64,000 bases of DNA from Alteribacter populi (GCF_002352765.1 NZ_KZ293963.1:394368-458367); one strand, 5' to 3'. Shown: positions 17,672 to 26,659, numbered from the stretch's first letter. Translations and numbers: made by a program. The notes: generated from the sequence alone by a model not told the origin.

Positions 17672-18727
17672 ATGAATGTGATGGAAGTATTACTTTCCCT
17701 ACCGCAAAAAGACTTACAAAATTTATTGGAAACAATGAAAGTAGATTCGAACGTTCGTTCGAGGCAACATTGCATTGAGCTCATTATTCGTTCGCTTTCA
17801 AATCATGAAGAACGTTATAATAGGTATAGAAGGTTTTCAAAAGGGGAGCAGCAGCTCGTCACTCAAATGAGCTTCGACCTACGTGATTGTGTAAATCGAT
17901 ATGAGCTTCAAGGCTTTCTAACCCCCGGAGAAAGAGCCGGTTTTTCTAATACTTTAAGAGCTCTGGAGAATGGAGGATGGTTCTTTAAGATCGGGAGAGA
18001 TACTTGGACGATGCCAGAGGAGTTAAAACAACGAGTCCGCAAATGGCTATTAGCCATCATTGAGGAAGAAAGGGTTATCATCCCGGGAGACCAAGATGCT
18101 TCTTTATCGATTATAGATGATTTATACACGTTTATGGATTGTGTGGAAGAAAAGGGCTTTATCTTGACCAAGCAAAAAACACTAAGAAAAAACGATCTTG
18201 CCAAACTTCAACAATCGTTTACAGTAAGAGAATCCTTACCGGAAGAGCAATGGCGTTTTGGATACGGAAGGCATTTTTATCATTACCCAAATCGCTTCTC
18301 TCTCCTTTATGACGTATGCTTTGATGAAGGCTGGATAAGGGAATCAAATTCATTGGAAGTAGATTCACCTCGCTGGATTGAAGCACAAAAGCTAAGTGTG
18401 ACCTCGGTGCTGACGCGGGTTTTGCAGACGTACTTAAATCAATACCGAAGAGCGATCCCAAAGCTTCCGTTTATTTTCAAATTACTCTATCATTTACTTA
18501 AAACGAGCAATACCGCTGTCTCAGAAGAGGGAATTATAAAAACGGTATCTCCGTTTATTGAGCCGTATTATTATGATGATGTAGAAGCAATTATCCGGGA
18601 AAGAATTCTCACAATGCTAAGAGATATGCACGTTTTTCATATCGTACAAATTGGGAATGAACAATTTTATTGTTTATCTGCGCTTCAAAGGAAATCGACG
18701 CCATTTTCAATAAAAAACTTTTCTTAA
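17672..18727 (+). CDS. conserved hypothetical protein, possibly winged-helix rich
   Basis: The ATG at 17672 is 7 nt after AAGGGG and is preferred to the GTG at 17654 inside the hairpin; this gives 351 residues. The N-terminal ~110 residues (LLSLPQKDLQNLLETMKVD, then an arginine-rich helix and LVTQMSFDLRDCVNRYELQG) are arranged like the N-terminal domain seen with XPB/Ssl2-type helicases. No helicase motifs are present, and the rest is helical and basic. No signal peptide or membrane segment. It interrupts the ypiA-ypiB neighbourhood of B. subtilis. Function is not recognised; the XPB-N resemblance is a weak impression. Confidence 0.55.
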   Translation: MNVMEVLLSLPQKDLQNLLETMKVDSNVRSRQHCIELIIRSLSNHEERYNRYRRFSKGEQQLVTQMSFDLRDCVNRYELQGFLTPGERAGFSNTLRALENGGWFFKIGRDTWTMPEELKQRVRKWLLAIIEEERVIIPGDQDASLSIIDDLYTFMDCVEEKGFILTKQKTLRKNDLAKLQQSFTVRESLPEEQWRFGYGRHFYHYPNRFSLLYDVCFDEGWIRESNSLEVDSPRWIEAQKLSVTSVLTRVLQTYLNQYRRAIPKLPFIFKLLYHLLKTSNTAVSEEGIIKTVSPFIEPYYYDDVEAIIRERILTMLRDMHVFHIVQIGNEQFYCLSALQRKSTPFSIKNFS

Positions 18728-18862
18728 ATTTAAAATCTAAAAGGATTTTTTTAAAACATAAAGAATATAAACATATATAAAGGAATTGTTAATTGTTCTA
18801 AAATGTCTTGCAATGATCTCGAGGACGTATGGATTCTATTTCATGATTGAGGAGGGGTGGAA

Positions 18863-19414
18863 ATGAATAATACTGTTCCAGTCATGGAGAAACGAGACTT
18901 TTTAAAGTGGTTTCTCGATCAATATCAGTTAAAGCGGCGTGAGTGTGCATGGTTGTTGAATTTTTTGATGAGTGATGACATTTTAATGGAACGGGTACAT
19001 TTTGTTGAACAAGCCGATTATTGTCCAAAGGCACTTATGATTTCAACAAACGATGTAGATTGTGTCCCATTTGCTTTCCACAAAAATCAACATGTAACAA
19101 TGGATGCAGAGAAATCATTTCACGATATTCGTTTAAATCGCAGCGAAGACATTTTTATTCAGTTGAATTTCAAAGACAAGCAAATGACCCCTCAGTATGT
19201 AGCTGTCCTAGAAGAAAATCCGTATTTGCCTGTTAATGAAGAAGAAACGAATGTACAACAACTGATGGCTGAACTGGTGCTAGAGAAGTCAATTCGTAAT
19301 GAACGGATTAAGTCAATGGAACGTGAGATTGATAACGCATTGCAAAGTGGAAATGAAAATCTTTTTCACGAGCTGGCAAAAGAATATAAAGCTCTTAAAG
19401 CCCTTGATGTATAA
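18863..19414 (+). CDS. ypiB: YpiB, UPF0302 family protein with C-terminal IDEAL motif
   Basis: A 183-residue protein. The N-terminal domain begins EKRDFLKWFLDQYQLKRREC, and the C-terminus MEREIDNALQSGNENLFHEL matches the short IDEAL motif found in several Bacillus proteins. GGAGGGG at 18851-18857 positions the ATG at 18863; an upstream GTG (18857) lies within the Shine-Dalgarno. Order ypiA-[unknown]-ypiB-ypiF is that of B. subtilis apart from the insertion. Molecular role is not established. Confidence 0.85.
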   Translation: MNNTVPVMEKRDFLKWFLDQYQLKRRECAWLLNFLMSDDILMERVHFVEQADYCPKALMISTNDVDCVPFAFHKNQHVTMDAEKSFHDIRLNRSEDIFIQLNFKDKQMTPQYVAVLEENPYLPVNEEETNVQQLMAELVLEKSIRNERIKSMEREIDNALQSGNENLFHELAKEYKALKALDV

Positions 19415-19425
19415 GGGCTTTTCTT
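19397..19425 (+). terminator. terminator overlapping the end of ypiB
   Basis: AAAGCCCTT (19397-19405) pairs with AAGGGCTTT (19413-19421), followed by TTCTTTT. The 5' arm encodes the last residues of YpiB. Confidence 0.85.
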
Positions 19426-19578
19426 TTATGATTAATATGCTAGTTATTGAACATATAAGGGATGTTTGAAATAGCTTATGTCTATGTTAATGACCTCAAT
19501 AAACTAGATAAATTTTAAACATTGACCGAATAATATGGAAAGAAAAAACAAAAGATGTGAGTATAGGAGAGGTTGCTT

Positions 19579-20055
19579 GTGAAATGGATCACCAATGATG
19601 TGGACATGTATTTAAAATCAAGAGAGTACGTTGATACGGCAGTAATACCCCTTATCCCGATAGATTGGGACAAAGATCCTAAAGGCGCGGTATCAAAAGG
19701 GGAATTTATCGGAATTCTAATTGAAGAAATTGAAAAGCAATTTAAAGGTCGCTTATTCCAGATTCCTCCCTTTACATATTTGATGAATCAACCGGTGGAA
19801 GAAAGAATGAAAAGAATTAAAGAATGGGATCGACATTTCTATGAAAACGGCTTCAAACATATTGTTTATTTGACATCCGATGCAGAGTGGAAGCAAGCAG
19901 AGAGTGAGTTTCCGGATCTTTTGCTTTGGATTCCCTCCCTTCCATTAGAGAATGTAGAACCTGCCTATGTAAAACAGATGATGGAACAGCAGATCAAACA
20001 AATTTTGCCGATTATATCTGATAAATGGCAGTCAGAGCCAAGGGATAGGGAGTAA
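19579..20055 (+). CDS. ypiF: YpiF family protein (DUF2487 type)
   Basis: A 158-residue protein starting MKWITNDVDMYLKSREYVDT and containing IEEIEKQFKGRLFQIPPFTY. It matches the small YpiF family encoded directly upstream of qcrABC in Bacillus. The frame also opens at TTG 19573; the GTG at 19579 is spaced 6 nt from GGAGAGG and is chosen. No membrane segment is visible. The role is unknown; the constant position next to the bc complex suggests a link to respiration, which is inference. Confidence 0.82.
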   Translation: MKWITNDVDMYLKSREYVDTAVIPLIPIDWDKDPKGAVSKGEFIGILIEEIEKQFKGRLFQIPPFTYLMNQPVEERMKRIKEWDRHFYENGFKHIVYLTSDAEWKQAESEFPDLLLWIPSLPLENVEPAYVKQMMEQQIKQILPIISDKWQSEPRDRE

Positions 20056-20117
20056 ATCGAACTTTGGCATAATGAGCTTTAACCATCATTCTTGATGTCA
20101 TTTGAGGTGAAAAACGC

Positions 20118-20210
20118 TCAAAAAGCAACAAACTTTACGATGACAGTTTATTTTAATTCCGTTATGCACGTATCTAAGGCAAATAGCAACATACCTAACG
20201 CTATACAACA
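20118..20210. repeat. decayed copy of a TIR-bearing intergenic repeat
   Basis: The 307-nt gap between ypiF and qcrA holds AACGCTCAAAAAGCAACAA near 20125 and, from about 20167, a stretch similar to the right half of the element at 35918-36036 (CGTATC-AAGGCA...CCTAACGCT...AACAA). Mismatches are numerous. No gene was seen in the gap. Confidence 0.35.
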
Positions 20211-20260
20211 ATGAGGGAGACTACTTTGAAATTAAATTCAAAAGTCCTTGTCTGATTCTG

Positions 20261-20290
20261 TTGACATTTAAAGAAATTTTAGGCTATCAT
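20261..20290 (+). promoter_or_regulatory. sigma-A type promoter of qcrABC
   Basis: TTGACA (20261-20266) and TATCAT (20285-20290) are separated by 18 nt, about 70 nt upstream of the qcrA start. Confidence 0.6.
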
Positions 20291-20362
20291 GAGTATGTCT
20301 TAGTATGAAATTTGTGTGTTATTATGGCAGCTTTAGAGATCATCGAAGGAGGAGGGAAAGTT

Positions 20363-20860
20363 GTGAGCGAAAAAGAACACAAAGTGTCAAGGCGTCAATT
20401 TCTAACGTATACATTAACTGGTGTAGGCGGTTTCATGGCAGCAGGAATGCTCATGCCAATGGCTCGCTTTGCTCTTGATCCGGCATTACAAGCGGGGGGA
20501 GAAAGTGATTTTATCAATGTAATGCCAGTCGATGAAATAACAGAAGAACCTGTACGTAAGGACTTTCAGTTTGAGCAAGAGGATGCTTGGTATACTTCTG
20601 AGGTAACTCGAGTTGCCTGGATATACAGAGAAGGCGATGAAATTGTCGCTCTTTCGCCTGTATGCACTCACTTAGGCTGTACAGTGAACTGGGAAGGGAA
20701 TGACGATTACCCTGAACAATTTTTCTGTCCATGTCACGGCGGACGTTTTGAAAAAGACGGACAGAATGTTCAAGGAACGCCACCGACGCGACCATTGGAT
20801 GTTTATGAAATGGAAGTTCGGGATGGCGATCTTTATCTAGGTAGACCAGTGCAACGGTAG
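20363..20860 (+). CDS. qcrA: menaquinol:cytochrome c reductase Rieske iron-sulfur subunit
   Basis: Carries electrons from menaquinol to the cytochrome c domain of QcrC. The two cluster-binding boxes CTHLGC and CPCHGG are present. The N-terminus has VSRRQFLTYTLTG and a hydrophobic stretch, the twin-arginine-type signal anchor of Rieske proteins. An in-frame ATG at 20312 has no ribosome site. The GTG at 20363 follows AAGGAGGAGGG and gives 165 residues, near the usual length of about 167. qcrB follows after 19 nt. Confidence 0.95.
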   Translation: MSEKEHKVSRRQFLTYTLTGVGGFMAAGMLMPMARFALDPALQAGGESDFINVMPVDEITEEPVRKDFQFEQEDAWYTSEVTRVAWIYREGDEIVALSPVCTHLGCTVNWEGNDDYPEQFFCPCHGGRFEKDGQNVQGTPPTRPLDVYEMEVRDGDLYLGRPVQR

Positions 20861-20879
20861 TAAGAAAGGGGCATAGTAA

Positions 20880-21551
20880 ATGTTACAAAAAATATATGAT
20901 TGGGTGGACGAGCGGCTCGATATCACGCCTATGTGGCGCGACATTGCCGACCATGAAGTACCTGAGCACGTGAACCCTGCCCATCATTTCTCGGCATTTG
21001 TTTATTGTTTCGGAGGCTTAACGTTCTTCGTTACGGTGATTCAAATACTTTCTGGTATGTTTTTAACGATGTATTATGTACCAGATATTATTCATGCTTA
21101 TGAATCGGTCTATTATTTACAAAATGAAGTAACATTTGGTGTCATTGTCCGCGGCATGCACCACTGGGGAGCAAGTTTAGTTATCGTAATGATGTTCTTA
21201 CATACGTTGCGCGTATTTTTTACCGGCTCCTATAAAAAACCGCGTGAATTAAACTGGGTTGTCGGAGTGCTAATCTTCTTCGTCATGCTTGGTCTAGGTT
21301 TTACTGGTTATTTATTACCTTGGGATATGAAAGCGTACTTTGCTACAGTGGTAGGACTTGAAATTGCCGAAGCCGTACCAGTGGTGGGTGGATTTGCCAA
21401 AGCCTTGCTCGCTGGTGGGGAAATCATTGGTGCACAGACGCTGACAAGATTCTTTGCGATTCACGTATTCTTCTTACCAGGGGCTCTTCTTGGCCTATTA
21501 GGAGCTCACTTCTACATGATTCGTAAACAAGGAATTTCCGGTCCATTGTAG
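20880..21551 (+). CDS. qcrB: menaquinol:cytochrome c reductase cytochrome b subunit
   Basis: The 223-residue subunit corresponds to the N-terminal four-helix haem-binding half of cytochrome b, as in other Bacillus. Haem-ligand regions are visible in GMHHWGASLVIVMMFLH and RFFAIHVFFLPGALLG, and GYLLPWDMKAYFATVVG is the quinol-site segment. The second half of cytochrome b is encoded in qcrC. Integral membrane protein. Confidence 0.95.
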   Translation: MLQKIYDWVDERLDITPMWRDIADHEVPEHVNPAHHFSAFVYCFGGLTFFVTVIQILSGMFLTMYYVPDIIHAYESVYYLQNEVTFGVIVRGMHHWGASLVIVMMFLHTLRVFFTGSYKKPRELNWVVGVLIFFVMLGLGFTGYLLPWDMKAYFATVVGLEIAEAVPVVGGFAKALLAGGEIIGAQTLTRFFAIHVFFLPGALLGLLGAHFYMIRKQGISGPL

Positions 21552-21585
21552 GATTGGGTTTTGACGCAGAAAAGGAGGGAAATCT

Positions 21586-22368
21586 ATGCATCGCGGGAAA
21601 GGTATGAAGTTTGTCGGAGACTCTCGTGTCCCGGCTGAAAGGATGCCGAATATTCCAAAAGACTATTCGGAATATCCGCATAAAACCGAAGCATTTTGGC
21701 CGAACTTTTTGCTTCGTGAATGGATGGTAGGTGCCGTCTTTCTAATTGGTTATCTATGTTTAACAGTTGCGCACCCATCGCCGTTAGAGCGTGTAGCAGA
21801 TCCTAACGACTCAGGTTACATACCGTTACCTGACTGGTATTTCTTGTTCTTATACCAGTTATTAAAGTATGAGTATGCTGCCGGAGACTTTACGGTTATT
21901 GGAGCTGTTGTTATTCCAGGAATTGCATTTGGTGCATTGTTACTAGCACCATTTCTTGATAAAGGTGTCGAGCGCCGTCCAATACGCCGCCCTATTGCAA
22001 GTGGTCTTATGATGCTAGGGGTCATTTCTGTTATCTTCTTAACTTGGGAATCTGTTGACCAGCATGACTGGGAAGCAGCTGCACAACAAGGTGCTATTGT
22101 GGAAGATGTTGAAATTGATGAAAGTGCAGAAGGTTATGAAATATACTTGAGCCAGCAGGCATGTATTAACTGTCACGGTGATGAAGGAGAAGGTGGAGCA
22201 GCAGCACCGCCATTATTCGAAAGTGATTATTCTGAGGAAGAAATCATGGATATTATCCGAGATGGTGAAGGACAAATGCCTCCAGATCAATTCGAAGGTT
22301 CTGACGAAGAACTTGAGACATTAGCGGATTGGATCGCCAACGACGGACAAGATCCAGACGGAGAGTAA
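21586..22368 (+). CDS. qcrC: menaquinol:cytochrome c reductase cytochrome b/c subunit
   Basis: Fusion typical of Bacillus. The first ~170 residues hold the C-terminal membrane half of cytochrome b, with PDWYFLFLYQLLKYEY as quinol-site region. The last ~80 residues are a cytochrome c domain with haem motif CINCH and a downstream GQMP likely giving the methionine ligand. The linker and c domain are very acidic. AAGGAGGG precedes the ATG. A terminator follows at 22376. Confidence 0.95.
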   Translation: MHRGKGMKFVGDSRVPAERMPNIPKDYSEYPHKTEAFWPNFLLREWMVGAVFLIGYLCLTVAHPSPLERVADPNDSGYIPLPDWYFLFLYQLLKYEYAAGDFTVIGAVVIPGIAFGALLLAPFLDKGVERRPIRRPIASGLMMLGVISVIFLTWESVDQHDWEAAAQQGAIVEDVEIDESAEGYEIYLSQQACINCHGDEGEGGAAAPPLFESDYSEEEIMDIIRDGEGQMPPDQFEGSDEELETLADWIANDGQDPDGE

Positions 22369-22375
22369 TTTATTG

Positions 22376-22405
22376 AAAGCTGACTGAATCATTCAGTCAG
22401 CTTTT
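22376..22405 (+). terminator. terminator of qcrABC
   Basis: AAAGCTGACTGA and TCAGTCAGCTTT form a 12-bp or longer perfect stem with a tiny loop and a T tail. Confidence 0.9.
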
Positions 22406-22561
22406 CTCATATGTGAAGGTAAGTTTGTTGTTTTTGGGTCTAAAAACAAATATGAGTATGTCATTAGCTCAGAAATCATTGATATTAGAAGCATATTATA
22501 CTTCCGCTGAAGTGTCGTGGTATCTTCGGGCTTTTTTAAGTAAGGCTGTTTTCTAAAAGAT

Positions 22562-22895
22562 ATAAACTGCGACATAGAAGTAGAGTGATTTCCGCTCCGG
22601 ATAGTCGCTTCCCGCGGGATCTTCAGTTGTTGCTTTTCCCGCAGGAGTCGACTGCCCTTCGCTCCAATCATCCATTATAATAATGAATGGCCATTGTTTG
22701 ACTTCATCTTCAAGCAATATAAATGTGATGAATTTACAAAGCACTATACCAGCGAAGGAAATACACGTAGACTCCAGCAGGAAAGCGAAGACGTTGAGAC
22801 CCCAAAGTGATCGTACTTTGCGAACGAGGAGGCTCAGCGCGAGCCCGCGGAAAGCGTAGTGTATTTCCGAAGCGGTAGGTTATGTCGCAGTTTAT
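22562..22895. repeat. 334-bp composite intergenic repeat with 15-nt inverted ends
   Basis: ATAAACTGCGACATA (22562-22576) is repeated in inverted orientation as TATGTCGCAGTTTAT (22881-22895). Inside, the left half reads on the reverse strand as a GC-rich unit with ACTCCTGCGGGAAAAGCAAC and AAGATCCCGCGGGAAGCG. The right half is a diverged forward copy (ACTCCAGCAGGAAAGCGAAG ... GCCCGCGGAAAGCG). It thus looks like two inverted copies of one repeat unit. No frame longer than about 90 codons and no transposase is present. The remainder of the 690-nt gap between qcrC and ypjA holds no gene that I can see. Confidence 0.8.
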
Positions 22896-23058
22896 TTCAG
22901 CTGCGAAGATTAAAAGCACGAAAAGAGCCATAATTAAAAGTGAAATATTAAACATGGCTGATGCCTTCATAATTCTGAGCAAAGGGGATAATCATTAAAA
23001 CAAATAACAACATTCTATTTTAAAAGAGCTTATTATAGCAGGAAAGAAGAGGTTACAT

Positions 23059-23655
23059 ATGATGAACAAAATCTATGACGTTCTGGGGCAAAGGTGGGCG
23101 GTTTTTTTATTGCTTGTGATCAATATTCCAGGTACAATTTATGGTTATATCTGGTACGAATCACAACTGTCAAACACGCCGCCGATATTTTATATATTTG
23201 TCCCAGATAGTCCAACGGCAAGCTTGTTTTTTGTGATCGTTCTTATAGCATTTTTATTCAGGAGAAGTATACCAATTGTAGAAGCTTTAGCATCCGTAAC
23301 ATTATTTAAATATGGTGTTTGGGCAGTTGTGATGATCGTTTCTGCGGGTGCGGCTGGTTCTGAAATGCGCTGGGATCACTATATGCTTATTTGTTCTCAC
23401 TTGGGGATGGCAATCCAAGGGCTTTTATATGCACCTTATTATCGGATTAAACCTTGGCACCTTATTGTGGTAGCCATATGGACACTTCACAATGATGTTA
23501 TTGACTATATTTACGGCATGCATCCTACGGTATCGCATCTTATTCTTCCTTACTATCAAGAAATTGCTTATTTTACCTTTTGGTTAAGTATCTCTTCCTT
23601 ATTTATCGTCTATCTATTGAATAACAATCAAAAAAAGAGAAAGCTTAACTTTTAA
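23059..23655 (+). CDS. ypjA: YpjA, multispanning membrane protein (DUF1405 type)
   Basis: A 198-residue integral membrane protein with about five to six hydrophobic segments and charged loops, e.g. WAVFLLLVINIPGTIYGYIW and ASLFFVIVLIAFLF. SEMRWDHYMLICSHLGMAIQ and KPWHLIVVAIWTLHNDVIDY are the conserved blocks. Location between qcrC and ypjB is as in B. subtilis. AGAGG lies 6 nt before the first of two adjacent ATGs. Function unknown. Confidence 0.82.
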   Translation: MMNKIYDVLGQRWAVFLLLVINIPGTIYGYIWYESQLSNTPPIFYIFVPDSPTASLFFVIVLIAFLFRRSIPIVEALASVTLFKYGVWAVVMIVSAGAAGSEMRWDHYMLICSHLGMAIQGLLYAPYYRIKPWHLIVVAIWTLHNDVIDYIYGMHPTVSHLILPYYQEIAYFTFWLSISSLFIVYLLNNNQKKRKLNF

Positions 23656-23712
23656 GGTATACACATGTCCTCCTCTTCATAGGATGAAGTAGGTAAAAGA
23701 GGAGGGACAGGC

Positions 23713-24537
23713 ATGAAAGTAAGATGGTTATTATCCTTATTGACAATAATAATATTATGTCTACTTCCACTTATGACAGCTTCAGCAGAAGGTGAGAGTG
23801 GATTAGAAGAGTCAGATGAACAGCTTTGGAGAGAATTAAACCGGACAAGCGATACGATTCTTCAATATGTTAAAGAAAAACGATATGATGAGGCGAAACA
23901 GCTGATGGATTACTTCTCCAAGCAGTTCTTAAACATCCGATCTGCTGATTATCATCTTTCAATGAATGATTTACGTGTGATCGTGTCCACATATGAAACC
24001 GCAGATGGGGCGACAACGAGTATGTCCATGAGTCACGAAGATCGTGTACGAGCTGTTTCATCTTTTCGGCTGCTAGTAGATGTGTATGATTCAAGTGAAC
24101 GCTATTTATGGAAAGGGACTAAAGAGTCGGTCTCAGCACCATTGATGGAAATGGCTGAAGCATATGAAAAAAAAGACTGGGGAGCTTTCCAACGGTTGTT
24201 TAACAGCTTCCTAAAATCATATGAGGTTGTCCGCCCTGCCTGGCACGCGTCCCTTGAACCGCACCAATATCAACGTTTCGATTCTCAAGTTGTTTATATT
24301 GAACGGTACCGTCAAAACCCAGAAGCTGCTTCAAATTTAATGGAAACAATGGCGGTAATGTTAAGTGATTTAGATGCCATTTACTCAAATGACAGTGAAG
24401 ATACTTCAGACCCTTCACTTATTTGGGTCATTCTCACGATTGGCGGTGCCATAGTGTTTGCCTTAACATATGCAGGGTGGAAAAAATACCGGGGACAACA
24501 AAAAGAAGGTAAAATCCGTGCAAGAAGGTGGGAGTAA
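23713..24537 (+). CDS. ypjB: YpjB, sporulation-associated exported membrane protein
   Basis: A 274-residue protein with a cleavable-looking signal (WLLSLLTIIILCLLPLM, then TASA|E). A helical extracytoplasmic domain follows, and one C-terminal membrane helix (SLIWVILTIGGAIVFALTYA) ends in a basic tail, so the topology is outside-to-inside. Order ypjA-ypjB matches B. subtilis, where the family is annotated as sporulation related. GGAGG precedes the ATG. Confidence 0.8.
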   Translation: MKVRWLLSLLTIIILCLLPLMTASAEGESGLEESDEQLWRELNRTSDTILQYVKEKRYDEAKQLMDYFSKQFLNIRSADYHLSMNDLRVIVSTYETADGATTSMSMSHEDRVRAVSSFRLLVDVYDSSERYLWKGTKESVSAPLMEMAEAYEKKDWGAFQRLFNSFLKSYEVVRPAWHASLEPHQYQRFDSQVVYIERYRQNPEAASNLMETMAVMLSDLDAIYSNDSEDTSDPSLIWVILTIGGAIVFALTYAGWKKYRGQQKEGKIRARRWE

Positions 24538-24765
24538 TAGCAGCCGATTCATGAGCCAAGCTAATATATTGACACTTACCATTCGTTTGACTAAAATTAA
24601 GATTAGGGAAAGTTCAAAAAGTGCGGAAATCCAGGCATGGACTAAAGATAGTAACAAGATCCATTTTTTGCTCTGCCTTGAACATCTCGGTTCTTTTTGT
24701 TGTACCCCTTATAAAACACGATTTATTAGAAATAAAGAGAATAGAGTAAACGGAGGGAACCATTT

Positions 24766-25455
24766 ATGTTTGGAAGTCTAGGGGCTTTTTTACTATACTT
24801 CGCCATATTATTGATTGTTCCAATGTGGGCGCAAATGCGAGTGAAATCGGCATTTAATAAATATTCGCAAGTGCGTGCATCATCGGGTATGACAGGTGCT
24901 GAAGTTGCTAAAAAAATATTAAATGATAATGGATTGTATGATGTAAGTGTAGAGCCTGTTAAAGGGAAGCTTACTGATCACTATGATCCGCGACAAAAAG
25001 TTGTTCGTTTGTCTGAAAGTAATTACTATGGTAATTCAGTTGCGGGTGCAGCAGTCGCAGCCCACGAAGTCGGACACGCCATGCAGGATGCGGAAGATTA
25101 TGCATTTTTGCGCTTTCGTCATGCATTAGTGCCTGTTGCAAACTTTGGCTCTAATACATCGATCTTTTTAATTATTGCAGGTATGCTGTTTACGATGTCT
25201 GAATTAATGCTCGTTGGAATCATCTTCATGAGTGCCGCTGTCTTATTCCAGTTAGTTACCCTTCCGGTGGAGTTTAATGCATCCAGCCGGGCGATGGATC
25301 AAGTTATTTCAGTCGGTGTCATTCGTAACGACGAAGAGAAAGAGACGAAGAGAGTGCTTAATGCTGCAGCGTTAACTTATGTCGCAGCAGCAGTAGTAGC
25401 TGTGGCCGAACTAGTCCGGTTTCTTCTTATGTATTTTGTAATGCGAGATGAGTAG
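24766..25455 (+). CDS. YugP-type membrane zinc metallopeptidase
   Basis: A 229-residue membrane protein with the zinc motif AAHEVGHAMQ (HExGH) and hydrophobic segments at residues ~5-22, ~145-165 and near the C-terminus. LPVEFNASSRAM is the conserved distal segment supplying the third ligand region of the neutral zinc metallopeptidase family. B. subtilis yugP lies elsewhere, so here the gene is inserted between ypjB and the YitT-family gene. GGAGGG precedes the ATG. Substrate unknown. Confidence 0.85.
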   Translation: MFGSLGAFLLYFAILLIVPMWAQMRVKSAFNKYSQVRASSGMTGAEVAKKILNDNGLYDVSVEPVKGKLTDHYDPRQKVVRLSESNYYGNSVAGAAVAAHEVGHAMQDAEDYAFLRFRHALVPVANFGSNTSIFLIIAGMLFTMSELMLVGIIFMSAAVLFQLVTLPVEFNASSRAMDQVISVGVIRNDEEKETKRVLNAAALTYVAAAVVAVAELVRFLLMYFVMRDE

Positions 25456-25525
25456 TACTGAATATATAGGCTCTTCTATAAGATGTTGCTGCTATTGTTT
25501 TTTTGAGCGTAAAAATGCTTTTATA

Positions 25526-25557
25526 AAAATCCCTTGCCGCTAATGGCATGGGATTTT
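25526..25557 (+). terminator. terminator after the YugP-type gene
   Basis: AAAATCCC-TGCC (25526-25538) pairs with GGCA-GGGATTTT (25545-25557) with one T-T mismatch. It lies between convergent genes. Confidence 0.75.
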
Positions 25558-25650
25558 GTTGTGTTTAAAACAATGTATTTGGTTAAGGTTTGGGGTAACA
25601 TTTTCAAAAAGTCATCCAGCCTCCTATTTCGTATGCCTCCAGGTCGCTGA

Positions 25651-26523
25651 TTATATTCCAAGTGGACGTTTATTTTCATCGAGAGTGAACCCTTCACCCA
25701 TTACATCCTGTACGTCTGTTAGTGTAACAAATGCGTGAGGGTCTACTTGATCAATTAACGTTTTTAAGCGAACCATTTCATTTCGACCGACTACACAATA
25801 CAAAACTTCCTTTTCAACACCGGTGAAGCTCCCTTTCCCTTTTAGGAGAGTGGCCCCACGATCCATTTCGATCATAATTTGAGCGGAAATTTCCGGTGCC
25901 TTTTCAGAAACAATCATCGCAGCTTTGCCAGAATAAGCTCCTTGCTGCATAAAGTCAATCACTTTCGCTGCAATAAACACTGCCACAAGTGTATACATAG
26001 CTTCCCGGTAATTTAAATAAATAAGCGAACCAGTAATTACAGCAGCATCAAAGAGAAACATCGTTTTTCCCATGCTCCAGCCCAAGTATTTAAAACCTAA
26101 ACGAGCAATAATATCAACACCACCTGTTGTACCGCCGTATCTGAAGACGATACCTAAACCGACTCCAATAAAGACTCCAGCGAACAAAGCTGCTAACGTC
26201 ATATCGTCGTCTAATGGAATTGATACAAATGGATACCTTTGGAAAAACCATAAAAAAACTGACACGCCTAACGTACCGATTAGCGTATAAATAAATGCGT
26301 TCCTTCCAAGTATCTTCCAACCGATAATGAAAAGCGGAATATTTAATGCGAGGTTGGAAAATGCCGGATCAATGGATAAAATAAAATATAAGATCAACGT
26401 AATCCCTGTAAACCCGCCATCAGCAAGATTATTTTCCATGTTAAAATAAACGAGGCCAAAGCTCATAATTGCTGTTCCTAGTAATATCGCGATAATATTT
26501 TTTAGTTTAATTGCATGAATCAA
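25651..26523 (-). CDS. ypjC: YitT-family membrane protein (YpjC-like)
   Basis: About 290 residues. Five to six hydrophobic segments form the YitT membrane domain (NLADGGFTGITLILYF, FRYGGTTGGVDIIARLG). A cytoplasmic DUF2179-type domain ends with VTLTDVQDVMGEGFTLDE. The frame extends to a TTG at 26538, but GGAGGTGA lies inside that extension and serves the TTG at 26523, giving MIHAIKLKN. It is transcribed opposite to its neighbours. The slot between ypjB and ypjD is that of ypjC in B. subtilis. Transport substrate unknown. Confidence 0.83.
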   Translation of the reverse strand: MIHAIKLKNIIAILLGTAIMSFGLVYFNMENNLADGGFTGITLILYFILSIDPAFSNLALNIPLFIIGWKILGRNAFIYTLIGTLGVSVFLWFFQRYPFVSIPLDDDMTLAALFAGVFIGVGLGIVFRYGGTTGGVDIIARLGFKYLGWSMGKTMFLFDAAVITGSLIYLNYREAMYTLVAVFIAAKVIDFMQQGAYSGKAAMIVSEKAPEISAQIMIEMDRGATLLKGKGSFTGVEKEVLYCVVGRNEMVRLKTLIDQVDPHAFVTLTDVQDVMGEGFTLDENKRPLGI

Positions 26524-26659
26524 ACCACTCACCTCCAAAGTTGATCGACTGCTCTATTATATAAGAAGTTCAGATTCCCTTCAATCGGCTAAATTATTTG
26601 TAATAAGCCATCGTTTTAGCTACGATGGAAAAGAATGAATGAAAAGTTGAGGTGTCACC

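Noticed and set aside
22393..22982. Reverse-strand frames across the qcrC-ypjA gap
   Set aside because: They run through the palindromic repeat element and have no plausible ribosome site or protein pattern.
24470..24781. 103-codon frame between ypjB and the zinc peptidase
   Set aside because: It overlaps both genes in another frame, is lysine/serine-rich and has no Shine-Dalgarno or family pattern.
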